A stretch of DNA of 64,000 bases. It comes from RGIG3701 sp030530205. Lineage in GTDB: Bacteria; Planctomycetota; Planctomycetia; Pirellulales; Thermoguttaceae. The first letter of the stretch is position 1. Each line of letters starts with the position of its first letter. The stretch lies in the NCBI GenBank assembly GCA_030530205.1, contig JAUMVK010000021.1:1-64000 (forward strand), written 5' to 3'. The translations under genes were made by a program, and so were the position numbers. The notes below the pieces were generated by a model. It was not told the DNA's origin. It did no database searches and saw only the letters and a list, made by a program, of their open reading frames with translations. This document shows, piece by piece, positions 16,995-25,791 of this stretch.

Positions 16995-17987
16995 TCATCG
17001 GTTCCGCCACATTTCGCGCCAGTCGATTTTCAGTTCCTGCATCTTTTCAGAAATTTCCTCCCGGAACCGCTTTGCGTCGAGCGGGTAGCCGGCCGTGGGG
17101 GTGAGGCCCGGGATCTGCGCGAGCCACCAGGCGTTGAACCGGTCCATCGAGATTTCCCGCAGATACTTGCTCACCATCGACGCCAACGCCACCGGGAGCA
17201 GGGCTTCGCCCTTCGCCTGGAACCGGATCCGCAGGTTGATACGCTCGCCGTAGTGAACGTACTCGCTGGCGGCGCGGCCCTCTTCCACCACGCAGAACGG
17301 CAGGGCCGGGAAAAAGTCCATCAGCGTCGGCAGGTAGAAGTTTCGACCGCCGTGTTTGTCGCAGAAAACCCGCACTTCCGCTTTTTCTTGCACGTTTTGA
17401 AGAAGCTCGTTCCAGAAACGCACTATTAATATTAATGTCGTGTCGGAAAGAAAGACCCCTTTCGAGTCCACCGCCTCCACGCCGTCATTGAAACGACGCG
17501 GAAACACGAGTTCCGACCGGATGCCGCACAAGCGCACGCCGTTTTTCTCCATCGCTTCACGCAGCGCCGAGCCGAGTTCCGCCACGCGGTCCCGGGGCAG
17601 ATCCCGCGGGAGTTTTTCCTCCGTCTGTGGCGTATGCCAGACGACTGAGCGCCGCTCCTGAGCGAATTCTGGCCCGCAGATCAGGTCACACAGAGGGGCA
17701 GTCTCCACCGGTTCGTCCGTCACGAGTCCAAGAGCGTACAGCGAAGCGAAGATCCCGCGTTCCAGCGGTTCGAGCGTTTCGTGGCGGTGGAGTTTTTTGG
17801 AGTCGGCGATCGGGATCTCCAGTCCTTTTCCCCGGCCGGGCGACGTGACCACCACTGGCCGCAGTGCGTCAAAGAGCGTTTCGGGGGCCAGCGCGTCGTC
17901 TTCCACGCGCCAAAGAGTCGCCGTCACCGCGAGCGGCCCGAGATTCGGACCATAGCCCGCTTCGTCTGTTCCAATCAGATAGTACAT
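16995..17987 (-). CDS. RNase HII-like protein
   Basis: A 330-residue protein that opens with GTDEAGYGPNLGPLAVTA, matching the RNase HII active-site signature (Asp8, Glu9). ADSKKLHRHE follows at about residue 70, as in RNase HII/HIII. Further acidic candidates are in VDSKGVFLSD and FCDKHGGRNF. It is about 130 residues longer than a standard RNase HII, with the extra sequence between the conserved blocks, so it may be a divergent paralogue. It would cut RNA in RNA-DNA hybrids if active. It follows the sigma factor gene by 30 bases on the same strand and is probably co-transcribed. Confidence 0.72.
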   Translation of the reverse strand: MYYLIGTDEAGYGPNLGPLAVTATLWRVEDDALAPETLFDALRPVVVTSPGRGKGLEIPIADSKKLHRHETLEPLERGIFASLYALGLVTDEPVETAPLCDLICGPEFAQERRSVVWHTPQTEEKLPRDLPRDRVAELGSALREAMEKNGVRLCGIRSELVFPRRFNDGVEAVDSKGVFLSDTTLILIVRFWNELLQNVQEKAEVRVFCDKHGGRNFYLPTLMDFFPALPFCVVEEGRAASEYVHYGERINLRIRFQAKGEALLPVALASMVSKYLREISMDRFNAWWLAQIPGLTPTAGYPLDAKRFREEISEKMQELKIDWREMWRNR

Positions 17988-18017
17988 TTCAGGAAAAGAG
18001 TCGTTTTTTCACGCGCG

Positions 18018-18578
18018 TCAGCTATTTTGACGCATTACCTCACGGGCACGGGAAAGCATAGGCCCAACGGAATTCTCGGGGATCCCCATCACGGCGGCGA
18101 TCTCGGCGTACGACTTTTGCTCCAGATGGTACATCCGAACGATTTTTGCCTCACGCTCGGGCAGATGAGAAATCAGGTAGAGAATTTCGTCCATATTTTC
18201 AATGATCGCCTCAACCGGTTCTTCATTTGCGGCGGTAAGCTCTTCTTCACTTGCGTTTGTCTTTTCTACCGATATGTACTTCGTCAGGAGCGCTTTTACA
18301 GTAACACGGCGGGCGATGACCGTCAGGTAACTTGCGAGGCTGCAATTCCCACGAAAGCGGCGCAGAACCACAAAATTTTCGGAGAGGATACGAATGAAGA
18401 CTTCCTGGACCAGATCATCGTGGGTCATTGGGTCCAGATTAACATCCCGGTCTTTGCAGGTATTTTGCACGATAAACGAAACCAAACCGCCAAACCGATC
18501 CACGAATTCTTCCCAGGCCAAAGCCTGTTTTTGCATACAGCGCTCGATTAAATTGCGATCAAATTCAGAAAGAGCCAT
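18018..18578 (-). CDS. ECF-type RNA polymerase sigma factor
   Basis: A 186-residue sigma factor. Region 2 covers about residues 20-95 (AWEEFVDRFGGLVSFIV, DDLVQEVFIRIL, LRRFRGNCSLASYLTVIARR). Region 4 covers about 128-180 (LPEREAKIVRMYHLEQKSYA, EIAAVMGIPENSVGPMLSRA). There is no region 3, as usual for ECF factors. A GGAGG ribosome site precedes the ATG. A TTGCAA/TATAAT promoter lies at 18647-18675. No anti-sigma factor or receptor gene is adjacent; the downstream neighbour is the RNase HII-like gene. The regulon is unknown. Confidence 0.88.
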   Translation of the reverse strand: MALSEFDRNLIERCMQKQALAWEEFVDRFGGLVSFIVQNTCKDRDVNLDPMTHDDLVQEVFIRILSENFVVLRRFRGNCSLASYLTVIARRVTVKALLTKYISVEKTNASEEELTAANEEPVEAIIENMDEILYLISHLPEREAKIVRMYHLEQKSYAEIAAVMGIPENSVGPMLSRAREVMRQNS

Positions 18579-18919
18579 TATTTCCTCCGGGATTGGGTAA
18601 GCGGAAACCGGGACGTTTCATACCAAAACCAAGTATTTTCTAATCTATTATAACGTGTGTTCCGGGAAATTGCAAGGATTTCCCGGAAACTTTTTGAAAA
18701 AAAACAGAAAAAAACAGTTCCTTCCCAAGGGGACGCGGGTTTAAAATAGACAAAATAAAGCCTATTGTTCTGTTTATAACTTCTTTAGTAAATTTAAGTT
18801 TTATTAAAATATTTTCAGTTATAACTGTATGAACGGTTAAGATTTGCCGATTATATGAGTAACAGACTTCCAATATAATACTCTGGAAGTATGTAGTGAA
18901 TATTTAAGAGGAGGACCTC
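18579..18919. other. AT-rich divergent intergenic region
   Basis: It holds the sigma-factor promoter on the minus strand. On the plus strand a possible -10 TATAAT (18874-18879) precedes the BBP7-protein gene but has no good -35. No gene was seen. Confidence 0.6.
18647..18675 (-). promoter_or_regulatory. Promoter of the ECF sigma gene
   Basis: On the minus strand: TCC, then TTGCAA (18675-18670), 17 bases, TATAAT (18652-18647). Confidence 0.7.
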
Positions 18920-20509
18920 GTGAGTAACAAGAACAAATTCAGGCTGCTCTGCCAAAGTTTGTTTGTGCTTGGAATTCTCGTCGCGATAAGCGGCGTTCGA
19001 GTTTCAGCGCAAAATCCGTACGACTTTGCGGCAGCGAATACACAGGGACCTGCGAAAGGAAGCGCGGTACCTGTACAGGCAACGTCACCGTTTGACGTAA
19101 ACGCGGCTCCAGTTCAATCTGGAACAGCGAATACGGCGCAAACAGTGGCTTATTACGATACGCAGACGGTTGATCCGAACGGGATAATCCTTGAGGATGC
19201 GGTCGTAATGGAAGGTGATATGACGCCGGTTTATGGTCGGGGTTATACTACGGTTCCGGACTATCCGCGTAATAACCAGTATTCTCCGGAAGCGGCTTTC
19301 ACACCGGAACCCCCGGCGGAATATCCTCAAACCCGGGAAGAAATGGCTCCGGAACTGATCCGGCGAGACCCGGCACTTCCCCCGTATCAGCAACAGGAAA
19401 CTTATTCCTACATGACGAATACCACGACTTCCAGTTCGACGGCCTGCCAGCTTTGTAATGAAGGCTACGGCAATCCGTACCTCTGGCAAATCGGCGCTGG
19501 AGTCGTTGTCAGGCATCATGCTCCGCAGGAAAAAGCCTTGCGAATGTTCTATGTTTCCGACAGATACGGCTTCACGGAACTGAGTGCCAATACGACTTTT
19601 AACGTCAGTCCAGGTGTGGAACTGAGTATTACCCGTTATCTTGGGCGCAACGCGTTCAATTATGACATCTGGGGAGAATTGAACTTCACAGGTTTGTTTA
19701 AATGGAGCGCTGGAGACACGTTCATCATCAACACGGACACGCAGTCTTATGACACCGCAGCTGCGTCAGTTTTCGCGGATAAGTACGGGACCGTCGTGGG
19801 TCTGACTTCCTACAGCACTCAGACGGAAAACGAAGACGGGACAACTACCTATAAATCGTCGGTGCCGATGACACATCACATGGATTACGACATCGACATG
19901 AATACGGGTGAAATGGTTTTCCAGTTCCGTAAACGCGGTCGCCCGGATCCGCTCATTGGCCATCCGAATGGGACCTGGACTCGTGAATGTCAAGGGGGTC
20001 TGAGCTATACGCACATGTTCGGTTTCAGCTATATCAACACCAAAGAAACGTTGAACTGGAGCGGTTATTCAGACGTTTTCACCAGCACAGATGGCACATC
20101 TTATACTTATGCTGGTACTGAAGAAGGTTATGTGGTCAACAAGACGACGAACAACCTGGCCGGTTTGGTACTTGGCGGTGAATTCCAGGATAAACACTGT
20201 ATTTGGGCCTGGGGTATGAGATGGAGATTTAATCCCTACATCAATTTTGAGAAAGTGACGACTTCCGTAAGCGATGGTTACGAAGTAAGCCTTGATAATA
20301 CAGGTGTTTCCTATCAGGCCCTTTGGGGGATTTTCGCGACACTTAAAACGGGTAAACACCTGAAATGGAGATTAGGGTACGATGTCTCGTGTCTCGGTGG
20401 AACCGCGACCTCGGCGAGAAATATGTCCTACAGTCCGAACGACGCCATTGATGACACGTCATATTCCATTTACCAGACTTTGACGCTGAAATGCAGTCTC
20501 GTCTGGTGA
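18920..20509 (+). CDS. BBP7-type outer-membrane beta-barrel protein
   Basis: A 529-residue exported protein starting at a GTG with a perfect GAGGAGG site. The signal peptide covers about residues 1-31 (SGVRVSA). Residues 40-170 are a low-complexity Pro/Gln/Thr region. After a CQLCNEGYG turn, residues 185-529 consist of alternating amphipathic strands rich in Tyr, Trp and Gly (LWQIGAGVVVRHHAPQEKA, GVELSITRYLG, KHLKWRLGYDVSCLGG). The chain ends with an aromatic residue (KCSLVW), typical of barrels. This fits the BBP7 planctomycete porin-like family. The family name is moderately sure; the barrel nature is stronger. Confidence 0.72.
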   Translation: MSNKNKFRLLCQSLFVLGILVAISGVRVSAQNPYDFAAANTQGPAKGSAVPVQATSPFDVNAAPVQSGTANTAQTVAYYDTQTVDPNGIILEDAVVMEGDMTPVYGRGYTTVPDYPRNNQYSPEAAFTPEPPAEYPQTREEMAPELIRRDPALPPYQQQETYSYMTNTTTSSSTACQLCNEGYGNPYLWQIGAGVVVRHHAPQEKALRMFYVSDRYGFTELSANTTFNVSPGVELSITRYLGRNAFNYDIWGELNFTGLFKWSAGDTFIINTDTQSYDTAAASVFADKYGTVVGLTSYSTQTENEDGTTTYKSSVPMTHHMDYDIDMNTGEMVFQFRKRGRPDPLIGHPNGTWTRECQGGLSYTHMFGFSYINTKETLNWSGYSDVFTSTDGTSYTYAGTEEGYVVNKTTNNLAGLVLGGEFQDKHCIWAWGMRWRFNPYINFEKVTTSVSDGYEVSLDNTGVSYQALWGIFATLKTGKHLKWRLGYDVSCLGGTATSARNMSYSPNDAIDDTSYSIYQTLTLKCSLVW

Positions 20510-20538
20510 GAAAAACTTGACACGGATCCTCTTGAATG

Positions 20539-20576
20539 AAAAGGACTTTGAGCAACGGATACTCAAAGTCCTTTTT
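20539..20576. terminator. Bidirectional intrinsic terminator
   Basis: Perfect 14-bp arms, AAAAGGACTTTGAG and CTCAAAGTCCTTTT, lie between two convergent genes, with T-runs on both strands. Confidence 0.88.
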
Positions 20577-20584
20577 GGTGTTTT

Positions 20585-21760
20585 CTATTCGTTCTTTTCT
20601 TCAAAGACTTGTGTCGTACGTTCTATCGTCAGGATCATAGATTGTTTACCGCCACGGTTTTTAGAGTCAATTTGCATTGTTTGGCGCCCCTGTTCCGGGA
20701 CATCGATCCGCATCATGAACGTTCCATCCGGTTGAGTCGCCACCCATTCCTGATTCATCGTCACCTGACTGTCTGGAGTCGTACTCCCGTAAAGGACCAT
20801 CTCGGTCGAAACCCTGAGTGGAAGTTCATCGCTTGTCATTTCAGGAGCGTCAACTTTCAGGGCCGTGCTGTCGGCAGCGAGGGGTTGGTTTGTCTTTTCG
20901 GCCCATTTCTTGTACAGATTGTGGTTTTTGGGCGACCATGGGGGCAGCTTGGCCGGCTGAAGGCCGCAAACGGACATCCAGGCCACTTCAGCGGATTGCT
21001 CGTACCGCAGGGCATTGCGAGCGTGCGGGGTTGAAATGACGTTGCTCTTCATCAGGCCGCAGAATTTTTTCTGTTCCGGGCTGTAGTAACCAATTTCGGC
21101 CAGATACGTCGCTGGCGGCTTGGAAACCGGCAAAAACCAGTGGTTTACGTGGCCATGGATCACAACATCACGCAGAAGCTGAAACCTTCCGCCCGTTCCC
21201 GAGTCACCATCGCTCAAAACAGTCAGCCGAAGCATGGGCTTGGCCGTGTACCAATATTGACCAAGAGCCATTTTGGCACGCTCGATGGTCGTTCGGCGCA
21301 GGCACCACGTCGCGTGGAGCCAGTACGGGTCGATCATATCGAGGACAAAACTGTCGTTGGGAATATCACTGTAAGCGTCCGGGAGGTAGGCCAAATCGTT
21401 TGGTTTTGAACGGATGGAATACAGGCGCGGGATATTGTCCTGTTGGGCAGCCGCGACTTTGGCGACGGAAGCTTCTGTTTTTTTCAGTGAATTGCTCGAC
21501 CGATCCGAGAAAACGTGCATGGGGTCATTAAACCCACGCGTATCACTCATGGCTTGCGGCAGCGGGGGTGTTTGATGAGCCAGGGGCATCTGTTGGGTGA
21601 AAGGTTCCGGCGCCAGAGCGTTGGCTTCGTCGAGTTTTTGAATGACTTTGTTCAGCAGATCCGCTTTTCGCAGACTATGCACCCTTGTAATTCCGTGCTC
21701 GTGTGCAATCGGGGTCAATTCCTGAACGGTCATTTTTTTCAACTCGGAAACGTAATACAC
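20585..21760 (-). CDS. DUF4912 protein with N-terminal SAP/Rho-N-like domain
   Basis: A 391-residue cytoplasmic protein. Residues 5-45 (ELKKMTVQELTPIAHEHGIT, LRKADLLNKVIQKL) form a SAP/Rho-N-like helix-extended loop-helix, usually nucleic-acid binding. Residues about 125-255 contain the DUF4912 core (DAYSDIPNDSFVLDMIDPYW, HATWCLRRTTIERAK, HGHVNHWFLPVSKPPATYLA, EIGYYS). Residues 305-385 look like an immunoglobulin-like beta domain. The job of DUF4912 proteins is unknown. It has its own promoter (21807-21834) and ends at the shared bidirectional terminator, so it is monocistronic. Confidence 0.82.
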   Translation of the reverse strand: MYYVSELKKMTVQELTPIAHEHGITRVHSLRKADLLNKVIQKLDEANALAPEPFTQQMPLAHQTPPLPQAMSDTRGFNDPMHVFSDRSSNSLKKTEASVAKVAAAQQDNIPRLYSIRSKPNDLAYLPDAYSDIPNDSFVLDMIDPYWLHATWCLRRTTIERAKMALGQYWYTAKPMLRLTVLSDGDSGTGGRFQLLRDVVIHGHVNHWFLPVSKPPATYLAEIGYYSPEQKKFCGLMKSNVISTPHARNALRYEQSAEVAWMSVCGLQPAKLPPWSPKNHNLYKKWAEKTNQPLAADSTALKVDAPEMTSDELPLRVSTEMVLYGSTTPDSQVTMNQEWVATQPDGTFMMRIDVPEQGRQTMQIDSKNRGGKQSMILTIERTTQVFEEKNE

Positions 21761-21806
21761 AGTGAACTCCTTTGTGTTTTAGGTCTTCCTCAATAAAAGT
21801 TTTATC

Positions 21807-21834
21807 ATTATAGCGGACCTTTATTTTTTTTCAA
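21807..21834 (-). promoter_or_regulatory. Promoter of the DUF4912 gene
   Basis: On the minus strand: GCCCA, TTGAAA (21834-21829), 16 bases, TATAAT (21812-21807). Confidence 0.72.
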
Positions 21835-22021
21835 TGGGCTTATTCTAAATTTTCCCGTTTTTTTTCAAAAAACGTATATTCTTTCTGATAAAACGGGGAT
21901 AGAGGGAAAGTTTTTTAAAATTCATCTTTACACAAAGGGAGGTTTTCAGGTATGATAGAGCGAAGTCAGATTATGGATTTCAGAAAGACGTAATAAACAA
22001 AATATTAGAACAGGAAATCAA

Positions 22022-23470
22022 ATGAAGCAGTTCAAACCTGGGTTTACCGCAATCGTTTTCGTTATTCTGTTGGCTGGAACGGTCCTTCTGGCTCAAGAGG
22101 AAGATGCTTCTAAAAAAACGTACCGTCTTGTTTCATCCCGTCAGTCAGGGAGTGTGGACCTGGTCGAAAAATCGTTCGACGCAGCGGGAACACTTCAATT
22201 GGAACTGGACCCGGATTCACTCGTGAGTAAGTCCTCGCCGGGAAATGAAGAAAAAAAGAACGCGAAAGATTCTTCCAAAGAGGCTGAATCTGCAAAGGAA
22301 CCCGTCATTCAATCCATCCCGATGAAGGTCACGAGCAGGCAGTCTTACGAGGAGATGCTCATTCAGGCCGGAAATCTCCTTCAGGGGGAAAACGCCAAAT
22401 CGACTCTTGGAGCGTGGTACTTCCTGGAAAATGAAACAGGAATCAAAATCGGCGAAAGTGAGGCCAAACCGGAACTGAACCTGAATCAACCACTGATTGG
22501 AGTCGATATTAAAGGCGCTCAGGTGAATTTCTTCCGCCAGGATGGTTTTCTCACCCGTGACGAGCTGGACCTGGTCAATGTGCAAGGAAATACACTCCTT
22601 TTGGACCATATTTTGCCGAATAAATCGGTAAAGGTCGGTGATTCGTGGAAACAATCGCCTGACACGATGGCTCTGCTCCTTCAGCTGGACCTGGTGTTCA
22701 ATCTGGACATTCAAACGACGCTCTCTGAAGTGAAGAAGAACGTGGCGATCCTCGAAACCAAAGGCTGGATCGAGGGAAGCTGCGAGGGAAGTACCTCCAA
22801 GATCAATGTGACGGGCAAAGCCTTTTTTGATGTGACGCGCGGCAGGATACTTTGGTTTGGAATGGTCATTGAGGAAAAAAGAACGGCCGGATACGTTACC
22901 CCTGGAATGGATGTTACGGCCAAGGTCCAGTACAAAATCAAGCCGTTGGACGAGTCGAAAAACCTGACGAGTGATGCAACCTCCAAACTCACTTTTGATG
23001 AAGCGCAGTACGGTCTGATACTCTTTGAGGACCCGGGAGATGCGTGGAAATTCGTTCTCACGCCTGATTGGGAACCGATGAATCAGAATAAATATCAGAG
23101 CAATTTCCGACTTCTTCGGGAGGGTGAACTGGTTGCGCAGTGTACGGTGGCCAAGGTTCAGACACCCAAAATTTCGCAGAATATGAAGCCGGATGAATTC
23201 GCAAACGAAGTGAAAGAAATGCTGAAAGACAATTTTCAGAGTATTCTGGACGTGAAAACGCTCAAGTCGGCTGATGGTTCGGACGTTTACCGTGTTGACG
23301 TGGCAGCCAAATATGAAGGGCTGGATCTGCGGTACATTTGCTACTTGATCACGCAAAAGGATGCGAAAGAGCCAAAGCAGTACACGATGATCTTCACGCT
23401 GGAAGACGAGCTTCTGGAAAAGTTCAGCGATGCGAACGAGCAGATGATCCAGTCGTTTTCGTGGAAGTGA
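22022..23470 (+). CDS. Secreted protein of unknown function
   Basis: A 482-residue protein with a signal peptide (about residues 1-23, ending VLLAQ). Residues 60-95 are a Lys/Glu/Ser-rich linker. The remainder looks like mixed alpha/beta with no motif I recognise. Blocks such as LNQPLIGVDIKGAQVNFFRQ, LPNKSVKVGDSWKQSPDTMA and RGRILWFGMVIEEKRTAGYV recall planctomycete proteins that handle periplasmic lipids or metals, but this is only an impression. Residues 340-480 (FVLTPDWEPMN, LRYICYLITQK) look like a separate PsbP/MOG1-like fold. A terminator follows, so it stands alone. Confidence 0.68.
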   Translation: MKQFKPGFTAIVFVILLAGTVLLAQEEDASKKTYRLVSSRQSGSVDLVEKSFDAAGTLQLELDPDSLVSKSSPGNEEKKNAKDSSKEAESAKEPVIQSIPMKVTSRQSYEEMLIQAGNLLQGENAKSTLGAWYFLENETGIKIGESEAKPELNLNQPLIGVDIKGAQVNFFRQDGFLTRDELDLVNVQGNTLLLDHILPNKSVKVGDSWKQSPDTMALLLQLDLVFNLDIQTTLSEVKKNVAILETKGWIEGSCEGSTSKINVTGKAFFDVTRGRILWFGMVIEEKRTAGYVTPGMDVTAKVQYKIKPLDESKNLTSDATSKLTFDEAQYGLILFEDPGDAWKFVLTPDWEPMNQNKYQSNFRLLREGELVAQCTVAKVQTPKISQNMKPDEFANEVKEMLKDNFQSILDVKTLKSADGSDVYRVDVAAKYEGLDLRYICYLITQKDAKEPKQYTMIFTLEDELLEKFSDANEQMIQSFSWK

Positions 23471-23476
23471 GATAAG

Positions 23477-23513
23477 AAACCGGAACGTGAATTCTTTTCA
23501 TGTTCCGGTTTTT
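23477..23513 (+). terminator. Intrinsic terminator
   Basis: Arms AAACCGGAAC and GTTCCGGTTT around a 15-base loop, then a T-run. Confidence 0.85.
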
Positions 23514-23574
23514 CCTTTTCTTGATGAAATCCAAAAGCCTCCCGAATTTTTCAGAAATTTCTTCCCCGCCCCGC

Positions 23575-23602
23575 TTGCATTTTTCTCTGTTTCTTTTATA
23601 TT
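23575..23602 (+). promoter_or_regulatory. Promoter of the GH97 gene (C-run/CTTG type)
   Basis: CCCCG, then CTTGCAT (-35 TTGCAT at 23575-23580), 16 bases, TATATT (23597-23602). Confidence 0.65.
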
Positions 23603-23654
23603 AATGGAAAATATACTGTTTTTAACCTAAACTTTGTATTTTAAGGAGTACTCC

Positions 23655-25646
23655 ATGAAATTTCTGCTGAATCTGCTTCTTCCGGCCGTGATCCTGTTCG
23701 CGGCAGTCGCTCAGGGCGCGGAAGTCAAATCGGTTACGTCGCCGGGCGGAAACGTGAAAGTCAACGTTTCGGTCGGCGAGAAAATGACCTACGACCTGAC
23801 CTTCAACGGGAAAACCGTCCTGAACCCCTCTAACCTCGGGCTGACGTTCAAGGGCATGGTCCCCATGGGCGCGATGAAAATCGTCGGCGTGTCCTCGAGA
23901 GAGATCAACGAAACGTGGGAAAACCGCCTCTCGAAGAAATCCACCTACGTGAACCATTGCAACGAGCTGACCGTGAAAGTCGCCGAAATTGCCGCGCCGT
24001 TCCGGGAACTGGCGCTCATTTTCCGCGCGTACGATGACGGCATCGCGTTCCGTTACGTGGTCCCCGAGCAGGCCGCGCTGCCGGGAGTTTTCGTTCTGAC
24101 GAGCGACGACACACAGTACGCTTTCACAAGCGACTGGACCTGCTGGGCTTCCGATTACAAACGCTTCAACACGGAGCACGAAAGAGAATTTCCGGAGATG
24201 AAACTTTCCGCGATTGGCGACCAGTCGTGCTGCGTTTGCCCGCTGGTGGTCGCGGGTGATTTCGGCTATTGCGCCCTGATGGAGTCCGACCTTCTGAAAT
24301 GGGCAGGCGCCCAGTTCGCCGCGGTGGCGGGCGGAAATAAAGAGGGCGCGCCCTGCACGATGGCCGTCCGTCTGACCCCGCGAGCCGACGGAAACGGCTG
24401 CGTCCTGCGGGAAACCGGCGCTAAATCCCCCTGGCGAGTCATTACCCTTGGCAAAGACGCCTGCGGTCTGATCAATAATTCGGGCATCATTCTGAACTGC
24501 GCCACGCCGTGCGTCCTTGAAGATACTTCATGGGTCAAAGCCGGCGCGTCTTCGTGGGACTGGTGGTCTGAAGGAAACGCGGTCCTGAACACCGACACGC
24601 TGAAGGCCCGTATCGATCTGGCCTCCCAGAACGGCTGGGCGTTCACGACGCTCGACGACCCGTGGTACTTCAACTCGAAGTTCCAGTACAAGCCGGAATT
24701 CCTGACCGACACGGCGGCGGGCTGCGGCACGATCGACATTCCGACCGCTTTCGCCTACGCGAAGGAGAAGAACGTCGGGATCTTCCTCTGGATGCACTAC
24801 CAGGACTTTGACTTCTGCGGCCATGAACGCACGTTCACCGCTTACGAGAAATGGGGCGCGGCTGGCATGAAGATCGATTTCATGAACTCCGACAATCAGG
24901 AGCGCGTGGAGTGGATCGAGGACGTGGTGGCGAACGCGGCCAGGCATCACCTGATGATCAACTTCCACGGAATGTACAAACCGACCGGAATGGAACGCAC
25001 GTATCCGAACCACATCACGCGCGAAGGGATCCTTGGGAACGAGTACAACAAATTCTCGAAACGGATCACCACGACACACACAGCGACGCTTCCGTTCACG
25101 CGGTGGCTTTGCGGCCCTGGTGACTTTACGCCTGGCGGATTCGTCAATCGCCAGCCGGAGCATTTCTACGTGCAGAAGAAGATGAGCGTCCCGACTGCGG
25201 ACGAGCAGGGGACCCGTGCGCACGCGCTGGCGATGTGCCTCGTGACCGATTCGCCGTGCCTGACCATCTGCGACAAACCGGAGAATTACCGGAATGCGCC
25301 GGGGTTCAGCTTCCTGAAGAATATTCCGGCAGTTTGGGATGAAACGCACGCCGTCGCCGGGGAAATCGGGAAGTATTATCTGCACTACCGCCGCAGCGGG
25401 AACAAATTCTACGCTGCCGCGATCACGGACGCCGAACCGCGGACGCTGCAGTTTCAGCTTGATTTCCTGAAGCCGGGCAAGACATACGTCGCGCAAATCT
25501 ACTGCGACACGCCTCAGAGCGGTGGAACCGGTGAAAAGGATGCGGAACTGATCGATGAACTGACCCGGGAAGTGAAGGCCGGTGACGTGCTGACCATCAC
25601 GATGGTCCGGAATGGCGGCTGGACGGCGATTTTCTCTGAAAAGTAA
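23655..25646 (+). CDS. Glycoside hydrolase family 97 (alpha-glycosidase)
   Basis: A 663-residue secreted enzyme with a signal peptide of about 22 residues. The N-terminal beta-sandwich (SPGGNVKVNVSVGEKMTYDL, FNGKTVLNPSNLGL, EIAAPFRELALIFRAYDDGI) and the TIM barrel (SWDWWSEGNAVLNTDTLKAR, GWAFTTLDDPWY) match GH97. KIDFMNSDNQ carries the Asp that acts as nucleophile in the retaining branch (alpha-galactosidase-like) of this family. Retaining chemistry is therefore favoured over the SusB-like inverting type, but the substrate is not fixed. It probably cuts alpha-glucosides or alpha-galactosides outside the cytoplasm. The ATG at 23655 follows AAGGAG by 6 bases. No Sus transporter genes are nearby. 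Confidence 0.9.
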   Translation: MKFLLNLLLPAVILFAAVAQGAEVKSVTSPGGNVKVNVSVGEKMTYDLTFNGKTVLNPSNLGLTFKGMVPMGAMKIVGVSSREINETWENRLSKKSTYVNHCNELTVKVAEIAAPFRELALIFRAYDDGIAFRYVVPEQAALPGVFVLTSDDTQYAFTSDWTCWASDYKRFNTEHEREFPEMKLSAIGDQSCCVCPLVVAGDFGYCALMESDLLKWAGAQFAAVAGGNKEGAPCTMAVRLTPRADGNGCVLRETGAKSPWRVITLGKDACGLINNSGIILNCATPCVLEDTSWVKAGASSWDWWSEGNAVLNTDTLKARIDLASQNGWAFTTLDDPWYFNSKFQYKPEFLTDTAAGCGTIDIPTAFAYAKEKNVGIFLWMHYQDFDFCGHERTFTAYEKWGAAGMKIDFMNSDNQERVEWIEDVVANAARHHLMINFHGMYKPTGMERTYPNHITREGILGNEYNKFSKRITTTHTATLPFTRWLCGPGDFTPGGFVNRQPEHFYVQKKMSVPTADEQGTRAHALAMCLVTDSPCLTICDKPENYRNAPGFSFLKNIPAVWDETHAVAGEIGKYYLHYRRSGNKFYAAAITDAEPRTLQFQLDFLKPGKTYVAQIYCDTPQSGGTGEKDAELIDELTREVKAGDVLTITMVRNGGWTAIFSEK

Positions 25647-25735
25647 GTAATTAATAGGGGGACGTTGATTTCTTCCTGATCAGCGTCCCTCCTGAATTCT
25701 GAATTCTTTTCTGGTAAAAGGGAAAATTCCTCCCC

Positions 25736-25763
25736 TTGCGTAAATCAAAATATCTGGTATAAT
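25736..25763 (+). promoter_or_regulatory. Promoter of the mannose-1-P guanylyltransferase operon
   Basis: CCCC, TTGCGT (25736-25741), 16 bases, TATAAT (25758-25763). Confidence 0.78.
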
Positions 25764-25791
25764 AAACCAATTATTAATGAGGAGTAAACAC

